NCBI GenBank assembly: GCA_007116835.1
Contig: SKHS01000026.1
Location: forward strand, 1 to 6,602
Origin: Halomonas sp.
GTDB taxonomy: Bacteria; Pseudomonadota; Gammaproteobacteria; Pseudomonadales; Halomonadaceae
Direction of reading: 5' to 3'
Length of the DNA stretch: 6,602 bases
Under the pieces are notes generated by a model. The model saw only the letters and a list, made by a program, of their open reading frames with translations. It did no database searches and had not been told where the DNA came from. The translations under genes and the position numbers were made by a program. The stretch's first letter is position 1; every line of letters begins with the position of its first letter. Shown here piece after piece: positions 1-6,099 of this stretch.

Positions 1-64
1 CTTAGCGGCACTAGGCTGGCGTTGAATTAACAGTGATAATAAGCGCTTCGATAAGGAGATACGC

Positions 65-724
65 ATGACCAAACAGGTAGCAATCGTATTGGCAGGCTGT
101 GGCGTTTTCGATGGTTCTGAAATTTATGAAACCACGTTAACGATGCTACGTCTTGATCAGCTGGGCATCAGCTATCGCTGTTTTGCACCGGATATAGCGC
201 AGCACCACGTGATTAATCACCTTACGCAAGCACCCGTAGAAGGGGAGTCGCGTAATGTGCTGCAAGAGTCAGCGCGTTTAGCCCGTGGCGACGTTAGCCC
301 GATCACCGAGCTGGAAGCCGACAAGTTTGATGCGGTGATCGTGCCCGGTGGCTTTGGCGTAGCCAAAAACTTATCCGACTTTGCTATTCAAGGCGATAGC
401 ATGCAGGTATTAGATAGCCTTAAAGAGGCGCTGGCAGGCTTCAAAGAAGACGCGAAGCCGATTGGTTTGATGTGTATTTCACCCGTTATGGTACCGCGGT
501 TATTAGGTGAAGGTATTTCGGTGACGGTTGGTAATGACCCAGGCGTTTCTGGAGCAATTAGTGCGATGGGTGGCCTGCACCGTAGCTGTAGCGTAGAAGA
601 TATCGTGGTTGATCACGAGCATCGCGTGGTGACGACGCCTGCCTACATGCTGGCAACGCGGATCAGTGAAGCCGCAACGGGCATCTTTAAACTGGTTGAT
701 CGCATTGATGAAATGATCAGCTAA
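65..724 (+). CDS. elbB: ElbB-type glyoxalase / DJ-1-PfpI family protein
   Basis: The 219-residue product matches the E. coli ElbB (YhbL) family in length and landmarks. It opens with a strand followed by the family signature GCGVFDGSEIYE (residues 11-22). A PGGFGVAKNL loop lies at 94-103, and the nucleophile-elbow cysteine of the DJ-1/PfpI fold is C137 in GLMCISP. The family is known for weak glyoxalase-type activity on glyoxal and was named for a link to isoprenoid synthesis; its physiological role is not settled. It should be a soluble cytoplasmic protein, since no signal peptide or membrane segment is visible. The ATG at 65 is supported by AAGGAG at 53-58, six bases upstream. It is the only plus-strand gene and converges on tatC with a shared terminator between them. 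The 64 bases before it show no clear promoter and no recognisable upstream gene, so it could be read from its own promoter or from upstream. Family identity is confident; the biochemical role is not. Confidence 0.93.
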   Translation: MTKQVAIVLAGCGVFDGSEIYETTLTMLRLDQLGISYRCFAPDIAQHHVINHLTQAPVEGESRNVLQESARLARGDVSPITELEADKFDAVIVPGGFGVAKNLSDFAIQGDSMQVLDSLKEALAGFKEDAKPIGLMCISPVMVPRLLGEGISVTVGNDPGVSGAISAMGGLHRSCSVEDIVVDHEHRVVTTPAYMLATRISEAATGIFKLVDRIDEMIS

Positions 725-759
725 CTTTTTCTGGGTGCACTAAAGCCCACATGAAGAGC

Positions 760-799
760 AAAAAGCCTCTGTCATTGATCGATGACAGAGGCTTTTTTT
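760..799. terminator. Bidirectional intrinsic terminator between elbB and tatC
   Basis: Bases 760-775 pair perfectly with 782-797, giving a 16-bp stem (AAAAAGCCTCTGTCAT and its complement) around a 6-base loop, TGATCG. On the plus strand the stem ends in a run of seven T (793-799), the classic intrinsic terminator for elbB, whose stop is 36 bases upstream. On the minus strand the A run at 760-764 becomes a five-base T tail, so the same hairpin can terminate transcription coming out of tatC. A shared hairpin between converging genes is a common arrangement. Its strength in each direction is inferred only. Confidence 0.92.
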
Positions 800-840
800 G
801 GCAGTAACGTGGATACCAGGCAAGCGGTTAGATGTGAGGG

Positions 841-1626
841 CTAAAGCTCCTGCTCGTCAGTGTCTGCCGCTGCGGCTTTACGATTACGCACTAAGCGGCC
901 AAACAGCAGCCCAACTTCATAAAGCAGATACATCGGTATAGCCAACAGACTTTGGGAAATAATGTCGGGTGGAGTGAGCAGCATGCCCACCACAAAACAG
1001 CCCAAAATGATGTAAGGGCGCTTCTTGGAAAGGGTTTCTACCGTGGTGGTGCCAGACAAAATCAGCAAAAACGTGGCAATAGGGATTTCAAAAGCCACGC
1101 CAAAGGCAAAGAACAGCTTCAGCACAAAGTTCAGGTACTGATTAATATCCGTCATGATCGCGACGTTTTCCGGCCCTGTTTGGGTGAAAAACGCAAACAA
1201 CAGCGGGAAGACAACATAATAAGCAAACGCAGCGCCAGCATAAAAAAGTGCCACGCTGGAAACCAAAATAGGAATGGCGAGTGCTTTTTCATTGTCGTAA
1301 AGCCCAGGTGCCACAAATGCCCAGGCTTGGTGTAGTACAAAAGGAATCGAAATAAATACCGCTACCACCAGCGTTAGCTTAAAAGGTGCCAGAAAAGGGG
1401 AGGCCACTTCGGTGGCGATCATCTGTGAGCCTTCTGGCAGTAGTGCCATTAACGGCTCCGCCACAAAGCTGTAGATATCGTTAGCAAACGCGTAAAGGCC
1501 GAGAAACACCACTAAAATGAGCACAACGGCCTTCATCAGGCGCGTTCGCAGCTCGATGAGGTGCTCAATGAGGGGCGCTTGGCTCTGTTCGTTTTGCGGT
1601 TCCCGCGAATCGCCAGACATGCTCAT
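841..1626 (-). CDS. tatC: Sec-independent protein translocase subunit TatC
   Basis: TatC is the six-helix inner-membrane core of the twin-arginine translocase; with TatB it forms the receptor that recognises RR signal peptides on folded substrates. The 261 residues match E. coli TatC (258). The N-terminal cytoplasmic motif PLIEHLIELRTRL (18-30) is present. ATEVASPFLAPFKL (71-84) and AWAFVAPGLYDNE (101-113) carry the first-cytoplasmic-loop residues that correspond to F94 and E103 of E. coli, here F104 and E113. FEIPIA (179-184) holds the conserved glutamate E180. Hydrophobic segments lie near 32-48, 80-100, 118-146, 165-190, 203-218 and 221-243. The start ATG overlaps the tatB stop in an ATGA, indicating translational coupling. 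A second in-frame ATG lies two codons on, but the only purine-rich site (AAAGGA, 1639-1644) is already 12 bases from the first ATG, which favours the first. No tatD follows; the operon ends at the shared terminator. Confidence 0.97.
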   Translation of the reverse strand: MSMSGDSREPQNEQSQAPLIEHLIELRTRLMKAVVLILVVFLGLYAFANDIYSFVAEPLMALLPEGSQMIATEVASPFLAPFKLTLVVAVFISIPFVLHQAWAFVAPGLYDNEKALAIPILVSSVALFYAGAAFAYYVVFPLLFAFFTQTGPENVAIMTDINQYLNFVLKLFFAFGVAFEIPIATFLLILSGTTTVETLSKKRPYIILGCFVVGMLLTPPDIISQSLLAIPMYLLYEVGLLFGRLVRNRKAAAADTDEQEL

Positions 1627-2093
1627 TGGTGATTGCTATCCTTTTTAAAGTCCGCTTTTTTAGGCTCGGTGTCGTCAGTCTTGATGGGGCGCATTTCATC
1701 GGTAGAGGGTGCTGATGACGAGGGAGCCTCATCGCGTACCGTTTCGAGAGCTTCGTCTAGCCGCGCACTGGCGCTGGCAACCCGCTGGTCGGTATCGTGC
1801 TTGGCGGCAGGCGTGGAAGCGTTGGATGAGGGAGCATCAACAATGCTTTCGACATCCTGCTTGGCTTTCTTCAGGCTGTCATCTAGCTTTTTCTGCTGTT
1901 CGTTGAGTTTCTGACGTAGCTCCTCCGCTTCCAGCTGGGCGCTAATTTCGCGCTGCATGCCGGATACCGTGCGTTTGATCTTGCCAATCCACATGCCCGT
2001 AGTACGGGCAGCCTTAGGCAGGCGCTCTGGGCCAAGCACCAAAAGCCCAACGATACCAATGAGCATTAGTTCAAGAAAGCCGATATCCAGCAT
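1623..2093 (-). CDS. tatB: Sec-independent protein translocase subunit TatB
   Basis: TatB partners TatC in the receptor complex of the Tat export system. The N-terminus, MLDIGFLELMLIGIVGLL, is near-diagnostic: a single membrane helix (about 4-20) with the conserved glutamate at residue 8, then the G21-P22 hinge and an amphipathic helix (about 23-45) lying along the membrane. Residues 45-85 are charged and heptad-like, likely a helical or coiled-coil extension. Residues 86-156 are rich in S, A, D, E and K and look disordered. The total of 156 is within the usual TatB range (E. coli about 170), and tail variability is normal for the family. The gene starts three bases after the tatA stop, so it is probably coupled to tatA; the best purine-rich stretch (GAAGAG inside the end of tatA) is a weak and rather distant ribosome site. 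The end overlaps tatC by four bases. Confidence 0.96.
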   Translation of the reverse strand: MLDIGFLELMLIGIVGLLVLGPERLPKAARTTGMWIGKIKRTVSGMQREISAQLEAEELRQKLNEQQKKLDDSLKKAKQDVESIVDAPSSNASTPAAKHDTDQRVASASARLDEALETVRDEAPSSSAPSTDEMRPIKTDDTEPKKADFKKDSNHQ

Positions 2094-2096
2094 GGG

Positions 2097-2384
2097 TTAT
2101 TTGCGCTCTTCGTTGCGTTCTGCTGAATGATGTTGTTCTGCCGCCCGCTTCTCTTCGGCTTGTACATCGTAGGTATTGCCAGCGTCTTCGTGGCCTACTT
2201 TTGCCTGGGGCTTGTCAGCATCTTTCTTTTCGCCTTCTTTCTCTTCTTCGTGCATGGCCTTTTTGAAGCCTTTAACCGCACCGCCTAAGTCGGTGCCCAC
2301 GTTACGCAGTTTTTTAGTGCCGAAAATCAGGATGATAATGCCCAGAACAATCAGCAACTGCCAAATACTGATACCACCTAACAT
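2097..2384 (-). CDS. tatA: Sec-independent protein translocase subunit TatA
   Basis: TatA assembles into the variable-size, pore-like component of the twin-arginine translocase. Numbering from the preferred start, the protein is 95 residues. A membrane helix (about 5-21, GISIWQLLIVLGIIILI) carries the polar glutamine at 9. The FGTKKL hinge (22-27) follows, then an amphipathic helix ending in GFKKAM, as in E. coli TatA. The tail from about 46 on is highly charged (E, K, D, H) and probably disordered. Two in-frame starts read ATG-CAT-ATG. The upstream one at 2390 gives 97 residues but leaves only two bases after the GGGG purine site at 2393-2396. The inner ATG at 2384 has normal spacing and gives the canonical short M-L-G-G-I-S N-terminus, so I use it. 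The gene follows the hisE stop by 21 bases and precedes tatB by three. Confidence 0.95.
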   Translation of the reverse strand: MLGGISIWQLLIVLGIIILIFGTKKLRNVGTDLGGAVKGFKKAMHEEEKEGEKKDADKPQAKVGHEDAGNTYDVQAEEKRAAEQHHSAERNEERK

Positions 2385-2390
2385 ATGCAT

Positions 2391-2397
2391 TTCCCCA
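2391..2397 (-). promoter_or_regulatory. Ribosome binding site deciding the tatA start
   Basis: On the minus strand this reads TGGGGAA. Its G run (2393-2396) ends two bases before the outer ATG (2390-2388) and eight before the inner ATG (2384-2382). The second spacing is workable and the first is not, which favours translation from the inner codon. The match to the anti-Shine-Dalgarno sequence requires a G-U wobble, so the site is moderate. Confidence 0.5.
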
Positions 2398-2405
2398 TCG
2401 GAAGG

Positions 2406-2774
2406 TTAACGTTGTGTGCGAGACGCTTTTTCGTCATGACCAGAAATACCAAACCGCTTTGCTAGCTCATCTAAAACACGCTGATGATCCAGGTCAAGGT
2501 GTGACAGCATCACCAAGCTATGAAACCACAGGTCGGCGGTTTCGGCGATCAAAGCTTGACGCTCTTGGTCGCCACCATGCTCAGCATCTTTAGCGGCCAA
2601 CACCGTCTCGGTCGCCTCTTCGCCGACCTTTTCGAGTATCTTGTTCAATCCCTTATGATGCAAGGAGGCAACATAAGAATCTTCTGCACAAGCGTGGCGG
2701 CGCTGCTTTAACACGTTGGCAAGCGCGTCTAATACCTGCACAGTTTCCTGGTTAGTGTGCGTTGATTCAGTCAT
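2406..2774 (-). CDS. hisE: Phosphoribosyl-ATP pyrophosphatase HisE
   Basis: HisE hydrolyses phosphoribosyl-ATP to phosphoribosyl-AMP and pyrophosphate, the second step of histidine synthesis, in the cytoplasm. From the chosen start the protein has 122 residues, slightly above the usual roughly 105-110. It shows the all-alpha MazG-like fold signatures: GLNKILEKVGEEATETVLAAK (42-62) with metal-binding glutamates at 48, 52, 53 and 56, and AETADLWFHSLVML (77-90) with E78 and D81. An in-frame ATG at 2798 would add eight residues, but AAAAGGAT (2779-2786) lies at the right distance from the ATG at 2774, so the shorter form is preferred. It is a free-standing HisE, not the HisI-HisE fusion of enterics, and no hisI lies beside it. 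It sits between ubiB and tatA, with its own putative promoter upstream, and probably leads a hisE-tatABC transcript. Confidence 0.95.
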   Translation of the reverse strand: MTESTHTNQETVQVLDALANVLKQRRHACAEDSYVASLHHKGLNKILEKVGEEATETVLAAKDAEHGGDQERQALIAETADLWFHSLVMLSHLDLDHQRVLDELAKRFGISGHDEKASRTQR

Positions 2775-2778
2775 TGAG

Positions 2779-2786
2779 ATCCTTTT
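2779..2786 (-). promoter_or_regulatory. Ribosome binding site deciding the hisE start
   Basis: The minus strand reads AAAAGGAT here, four bases before the ATG at 2774-2772, so the AGGA core sits at a normal distance. The ATG at 2798 lies upstream of this site and has no comparable purine tract, which makes the longer reading frame unlikely. Confidence 0.65.
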
Positions 2787-2802
2787 ATCACTCGGCATCG
2801 CA

Positions 2803-2828
2803 TGTCGTTAAGGGTCAGTTGTCGTTAA
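2803..2828 (-). repeat. Nine-base direct repeat in the hisE leader
   Basis: The sequence TGTCGTTAA occurs at 2803-2811 and again at 2820-2828 on the plus strand (TTAACGACA on the transcribed strand), with a period of 17 bases. The downstream-in-transcript copy lies in the leader and the other overlaps the putative -10 element. Two direct half-sites could form an operator, but a repeat this short can also arise by chance, and no known regulator motif is recognised. Confidence 0.45.
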
Positions 2829-2851
2829 AGGCTAGCAAAGGCGCGTGTCAG
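2824..2851 (-). promoter_or_regulatory. Putative sigma70 promoter for hisE-tatABC
   Basis: On the minus strand CTGACA (2851-2846, five of six to TTGACA) is followed after 16 bases by TTTAAC (2829-2824, four of six to TATAAT). This places a start point roughly 40 bases before the hisE ATG, in the only sizeable gap between ubiB and hisE. The position is sensible; the -10 is weak, and readthrough from ubiB is also possible because no T-tailed hairpin follows ubiB. Confidence 0.4.
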
Positions 2852-2901
2852 TTTGTGTGGTTGCCAAGCATTGATCCGCGGCGCCGTTGTCATTGCCGCT
2901 G

Positions 2902-4524
2902 TCACTGCCACAGTAACAACAGTAAGCCTACGCCCGCAGCTGCCAATACAGGCCACTCTTGGGCCGCTACCCAGCCGCTTAGCGGCTGCCACGCCAACGC
3001 AATGGTAATCAGGATAAGCCCAATGCGCAGCCGATAATGGCGTTTGTTCTGGCGGTTCAACTGCTGTTGCACCGCGCTAATAGAGGTCACTTGCTGATGG
3101 CGCTGACGATGTTCGTGCTCCATGCGGCTAAGCGCCTGATGGGCTAATACCGGCAGTTCAGGTAACTGATGAGAAAGCTCTGGTGCCTGACGTTTCAGCG
3201 ATTCCCACAGGCCACCGATACCGGCACGCTCTTTCATCCATTTTTCAAGATAAGGTTTCGCGGTACTCCATAGATCTAAGTCAGGGTAAAGCTGACGCCC
3301 CAGACCTTCGATATTGAGCAGTGTTTTTTGCAACAACACCAGTTGCGGCTGAACTTCCATGTTAAAACGCCGCGCGGTTTGAAACAGCCCTAACAGCACC
3401 TGCCCAAACGAAATATCTTTAAGCGGCTTTTCAAGAATCGGCTCGCACACGGTTCGAATGGCGGCTGCAAACTCGTTGGCGCGGGTGTTTTCGCTGACCC
3501 AGCCGGACTCAATATGCAGCGCGGCTACTTCGTAATAATCCTGATGGAAGAACGCCAGCAAGTTACGCGCCAGGTAGTCCTGATCTTCGCGGGTAAGGCT
3601 CCCGACGATGCCGCAGTCGATGGCAATATACTGTGGGTCTTCTGGGTCGTCGCAGTTAACAAAAATATTGCCGGGGTGCATGTCGGCATGGAAGAAGTTG
3701 TCGCGGAAGACCTGGGTAAAGAAGATTTCAACGCCGCGCTCAGCTAGTTTCTTAAGGTTTGTACCTCGCGCAATAAGCGTGTCTAAGTCCGCCACGGGTA
3801 CGCCGCGTATGCGCTCTTGCACCATCACATGACGACGGGTGTAAGGCCAGTAAATCGTGGGTACAAACAGCAACGGGGAGTCTTTGAAATTACGCTTGAG
3901 CTGCGATGTATTGGCTGCCTCTTTATAAAGGTCTAACTCATCAAACAGGGTAGCTTCGTAATCGCGAATGACTTCCACCGGGCGTAAACGCTTGGCTTCA
4001 GGCACTTTGCCTAGCAGCTTGGCAACCTGATACATCAGCCCCATATCTTGGCGCATAATGCGCTCAATGCCGGGGCGAATAATCTTGACGACAACGTCTT
4101 CACCGCTGTGCAGCGTAGCCGCATGCACTTGGGCAATCGATGCAGAAGCGAGAGGGGTTCGATCAAAGGTGGCAAACGCTTCAGAAAGTGACATCTCCAG
4201 CGCTTTCTCGACCCGTGCAGCGGCTAATTCGCCCGGGAAGGGGGGCACTTGGTCTTGCAAGCGCTTTAGCTCATCGGCGATATCTTCGGGCAGTAGGTCA
4301 CGACGGGTCGAGAGCATTTGGCCAAATTTAATAAAAATCGGCCCAAGCGCTTCCAAGGCCAGGCGCAGCCGCTCGCCGCGACTTCGCTGCCCAATAGGGA
4401 AAAGCTTAAAGGGCGAGAGGCTCATCAAGATACGCAGCCAGAGCGGAAGCCGTTCGATGGGAATTAACGTATCCAAACGATGGCGAGCCACGACCCAGGT
4501 GATTTTCAACAACCGCAGACTCAT
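2902..4524 (-). CDS. ubiB: Ubiquinone biosynthesis regulatory kinase/ATPase UbiB
   Basis: UbiB (ABC1/ADCK/COQ8 family) is an atypical protein-kinase-like protein needed for the ring-modifying steps of ubiquinone synthesis; family members show ATPase activity and are thought to help extract or present lipid intermediates. The 540 residues match E. coli UbiB (546). Landmarks are the family-specific KFGQ (66-69), the alanine-rich nucleotide loop ASASIAQVH (126-134), the ATP lysine K147 in VVVKIIRPGI, the catalytic-type segment FFHADMHPGNIF (277-288), and IDCGIVGSL (302-310), which stands in for the kinase DFG. Two C-terminal hydrophobic segments (about 500-518 and 521-539) are the expected membrane anchor. 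The start ATG shares its final-strand base with the ubiJ TAA as TAATG, and GAGGAG (4533-4538) lies eight bases upstream, inside ubiJ, so translation is probably coupled. Roughly 127 bases without a gene separate its end from hisE. Confidence 0.97.
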   Translation of the reverse strand: MSLRLLKITWVVARHRLDTLIPIERLPLWLRILMSLSPFKLFPIGQRSRGERLRLALEALGPIFIKFGQMLSTRRDLLPEDIADELKRLQDQVPPFPGELAAARVEKALEMSLSEAFATFDRTPLASASIAQVHAATLHSGEDVVVKIIRPGIERIMRQDMGLMYQVAKLLGKVPEAKRLRPVEVIRDYEATLFDELDLYKEAANTSQLKRNFKDSPLLFVPTIYWPYTRRHVMVQERIRGVPVADLDTLIARGTNLKKLAERGVEIFFTQVFRDNFFHADMHPGNIFVNCDDPEDPQYIAIDCGIVGSLTREDQDYLARNLLAFFHQDYYEVAALHIESGWVSENTRANEFAAAIRTVCEPILEKPLKDISFGQVLLGLFQTARRFNMEVQPQLVLLQKTLLNIEGLGRQLYPDLDLWSTAKPYLEKWMKERAGIGGLWESLKRQAPELSHQLPELPVLAHQALSRMEHEHRQRHQQVTSISAVQQQLNRQNKRHYRLRIGLILITIALAWQPLSGWVAAQEWPVLAAAGVGLLLLLWQ

Positions 4525-5201
4525 TAATGCGGCTCCTCAGGGACTCGCGGCTTGTTCGCCGACGGACTAGCGGTCAACTGCATCAGACGTCTATGCAGTT
4601 GGTTTAGCCTCGCTTCCAGGCGGTCGGTCGCGACTTCAAGCTCGGTTAAGTGGTCGCGAAGCACATCGCGCTGCTGTGGGCCGGGGAGCCACCGGGCCTC
4701 TTCAAACACGTATTCAGAGACGTCTTGTAGCAGCTCGTCTTTTGCTCTTAGCCCCCAGCGGGCAGCGCGACGAATGCCCTCAGCCAGTGAGTGGGCAGGG
4801 GCATCGCCCAGCCAGCGCGCTAACTCGCTTTCCCAGTCGATATCTAGATCGAATAGCAGGTCGCGGGTAGCTTCCAATAGGTGGATGCGACCACGCACAG
4901 AGAGCTTGCCGTCAAACATCAGCCGCTCGATGGAAGCACCGCTGAGCCATTCAGAGAGCGTTTCTGGGGTGAGCTCAACGATAGCGTCGACGTCGGTTTC
5001 GTTTAGCTCATCACCGCGCAGCAGGTCAATACCGGCATGATGATAGTGGAGCACCAGCTGGAGGCTGGGCTTTTCTAGCCTGACCAATAGTCGACTACCC
5101 GCTAACGCCGCGAGCCGCCCAGGTGCAGCTGGGTCGCGGGCAAGTAGGGCATTCAACGTGCGTTCACATCCGGCCAGCAATAGGGTCGGGGTGACTAGCA
5201 T
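4524..5201 (-). CDS. ubiJ: Ubiquinone biosynthesis accessory factor UbiJ (SCP2 domain)
   Basis: UbiJ is a non-catalytic factor of the soluble Ubi complex; its SCP2-type lipid-binding domain is thought to hold hydrophobic ubiquinone intermediates for the modifying enzymes, together with UbiK. The product has 225 residues (E. coli 201). Residues about 14-112 fit the SCP2 fold, ending in ELTPETLSEWLSG and FDGKLSVRG. The family-typical segment DIDWESELARWLGDAPAH (120-137) follows. A charged helix near 183-210 is a probable coiled coil, followed by a short disordered tail. Identification relies on this pattern plus position between ubiE and ubiB, its standard place in gammaproteobacteria. The ATG at 5201 has AAGAGGT (5206-5212) at a good distance, 22 bases after the ubiE stop, and the stop overlaps the ubiB start. 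The N-terminus contains LAGC, but the family normally starts this way without being lipoproteins. Confidence 0.92.
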   Translation of the reverse strand: MLVTPTLLLAGCERTLNALLARDPAAPGRLAALAGSRLLVRLEKPSLQLVLHYHHAGIDLLRGDELNETDVDAIVELTPETLSEWLSGASIERLMFDGKLSVRGRIHLLEATRDLLFDLDIDWESELARWLGDAPAHSLAEGIRRAARWGLRAKDELLQDVSEYVFEEARWLPGPQQRDVLRDHLTELEVATDRLEARLNQLHRRLMQLTASPSANKPRVPEEPH

Positions 5202-5223
5202 GCTGACCTCTTAGTCATTGACG

Positions 5224-5979
5224 TCATAATTTAATGCCACGATGAAGGGCAACAATACCGCCGGTCAGGTTGGTATATTCCACTCGCTCTAGACCAGCGC
5301 TCTCCATCATGCCTTTCAAGGTGTCTTGATCGGGGTGCATGCGAATCGACTCGGCAAGGTAACGGTAGCTCTCACCGTCTCCAGCCACTAGCTCGCCCAT
5401 TTTGGGAAGTAAGCGGAAGGAGTACTCATCATAAGCTTTCGATAGTAGCGCATTGTTGGGCTTAGAAAACTCAAGCACCAGTAAGCGCCCGCCGGGTTTT
5501 AAGACGCGTGTCATTGAGCGCAGAGCGGCATCTTTGTCGGTGACGTTACGCAGGCCGAAGGCAATGGTAATGCAGTCAAAGCTATTATCAGGAAATGGCA
5601 GGCATTCTGCGTTGGCTTGTACATACTCAACGTTGCCACCGACGCCGTTATCCATCAGTTTGTCGCGGCCTACTCTCAGCATGGAGGCATTAATATCGGC
5701 CAATACGACTTTGCCCCGAGGGCCGACGAGGCGGGAAAATTTGAGCGTTAAATCGCCGGTGCCGCCAGCAATGTCGAGCACATGATGGCCAGGGCGAACG
5801 CCTGCGCGCTCAATAGCAAGGCGTTTCCAAACACGATGAATACCCATCGACATCAAGTCATTCATGATGTCGTAGCGTGCAGCTACCGAGTGAAACACAT
5901 CGGCGACGCGAGAGGCTTTCTCGTCAACCGATACTTCCTGATAACCAAAATGGGTGGTGCGTTTTTCTGTGGGGCTCAT
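5224..5979 (-). CDS. ubiE: Ubiquinone/menaquinone biosynthesis C-methyltransferase UbiE
   Basis: UbiE is a SAM-dependent C-methyltransferase. It methylates the polyprenyl-methoxybenzoquinol intermediate of ubiquinone synthesis and, in organisms that make it, demethylmenaquinol. The length of 251 residues equals that of the E. coli enzyme. The SAM-binding motif I is VLDIAGGTGDL (67-77), the acidic ribose contact is in LADINASML (93-101), and ANAECLPFPD (122-131) and the family signature AFGLRNVTD (140-148) follow. The amino-terminal KASRVADVFHSVAARYDIMNDLMS (21-44) is also typical of UbiE. The start at 5979 has GGGAG (5990-5994) ten bases upstream, an acceptable but not strong site. It heads a tight ubiE-ubiJ-ubiB cluster and has a 120-base gap upstream with a putative promoter and a small hairpin. 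Confidence 0.97.
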   Translation of the reverse strand: MSPTEKRTTHFGYQEVSVDEKASRVADVFHSVAARYDIMNDLMSMGIHRVWKRLAIERAGVRPGHHVLDIAGGTGDLTLKFSRLVGPRGKVVLADINASMLRVGRDKLMDNGVGGNVEYVQANAECLPFPDNSFDCITIAFGLRNVTDKDAALRSMTRVLKPGGRLLVLEFSKPNNALLSKAYDEYSFRLLPKMGELVAGDGESYRYLAESIRMHPDQDTLKGMMESAGLERVEYTNLTGGIVALHRGIKL

Positions 5980-6013
5980 GGGGCTTTAGCTCCCGAGTTC
6001 GAGGCGGTATGGT

Positions 6014-6027
6014 CGACCAAAAGGTCG
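6014..6027 (-). other. Small hairpin in the ubiE leader
   Basis: Bases 6014-6018 (CGACC) pair with 6023-6027 (GGTCG) around an AAAA loop (TTTT in the transcript). It lies about 35 bases before the ubiE start and has no T tail, so it does not look like an intrinsic terminator. It might shape the leader or be chance; the stem is only five pairs. Confidence 0.4.
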
Positions 6028-6048
6028 TCGCAATAAATGGTTAGCGAC

Positions 6049-6078
6049 ATTGTAGCCTTCTCACCCCTGATTTGTCTG
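6049..6078 (-). promoter_or_regulatory. Putative sigma70 promoter for ubiE-ubiJ-ubiB
   Basis: On the minus strand CAGACA (6078-6073, four of six to TTGACA) is followed after 18 bases by TACAAT (6054-6049, five of six to TATAAT). It lies in the gap between the DUF971 gene and ubiE and would give a leader of about 60 bases. The -10 is good, while the -35 and spacer are suboptimal. Confidence 0.4.
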
Positions 6079-6099
6079 CGCTTCACCTGAGTCGCAGGG

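Noticed and set aside
1..64. Possible promoter or upstream gene end before elbB
   Set aside because: GATAAT at 35-40 resembles a -10, but no -35 stands at a suitable distance. The short frames ending at 25 and 30 are too brief to identify.
1633..1914. Long plus-strand open frames opposite tatB, tatC, ubiB, ubiJ and ubiE
   Set aside because: They are antisense to confidently identified genes, have unnatural composition (runs of serine, cysteine and arginine), match no family I recognise, and lack ribosome sites.
2872..2910. GC-rich palindromes (CCGCGG, GGCGCC) and a short ACTG/CAGT hairpin just after ubiB as a terminator
   Set aside because: The stems are short and none is followed by a T run on the minus strand, so an intrinsic terminator is not supported.
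4524..4900. An EsrE-like small RNA within the 3' half of ubiJ, as reported in enterics
   Set aside because: I can see no internal promoter or T-tailed hairpin here to support one, and RNA-level conservation outside enterics cannot be judged by eye.
5166..5201. Lipobox-like LAGC near the start of UbiJ suggesting a lipoprotein
   Set aside because: There is no positively charged n-region and the hydrophobic stretch is short. UbiJ orthologues begin with a similar leucine/alanine-rich helix and are soluble cytoplasmic proteins.
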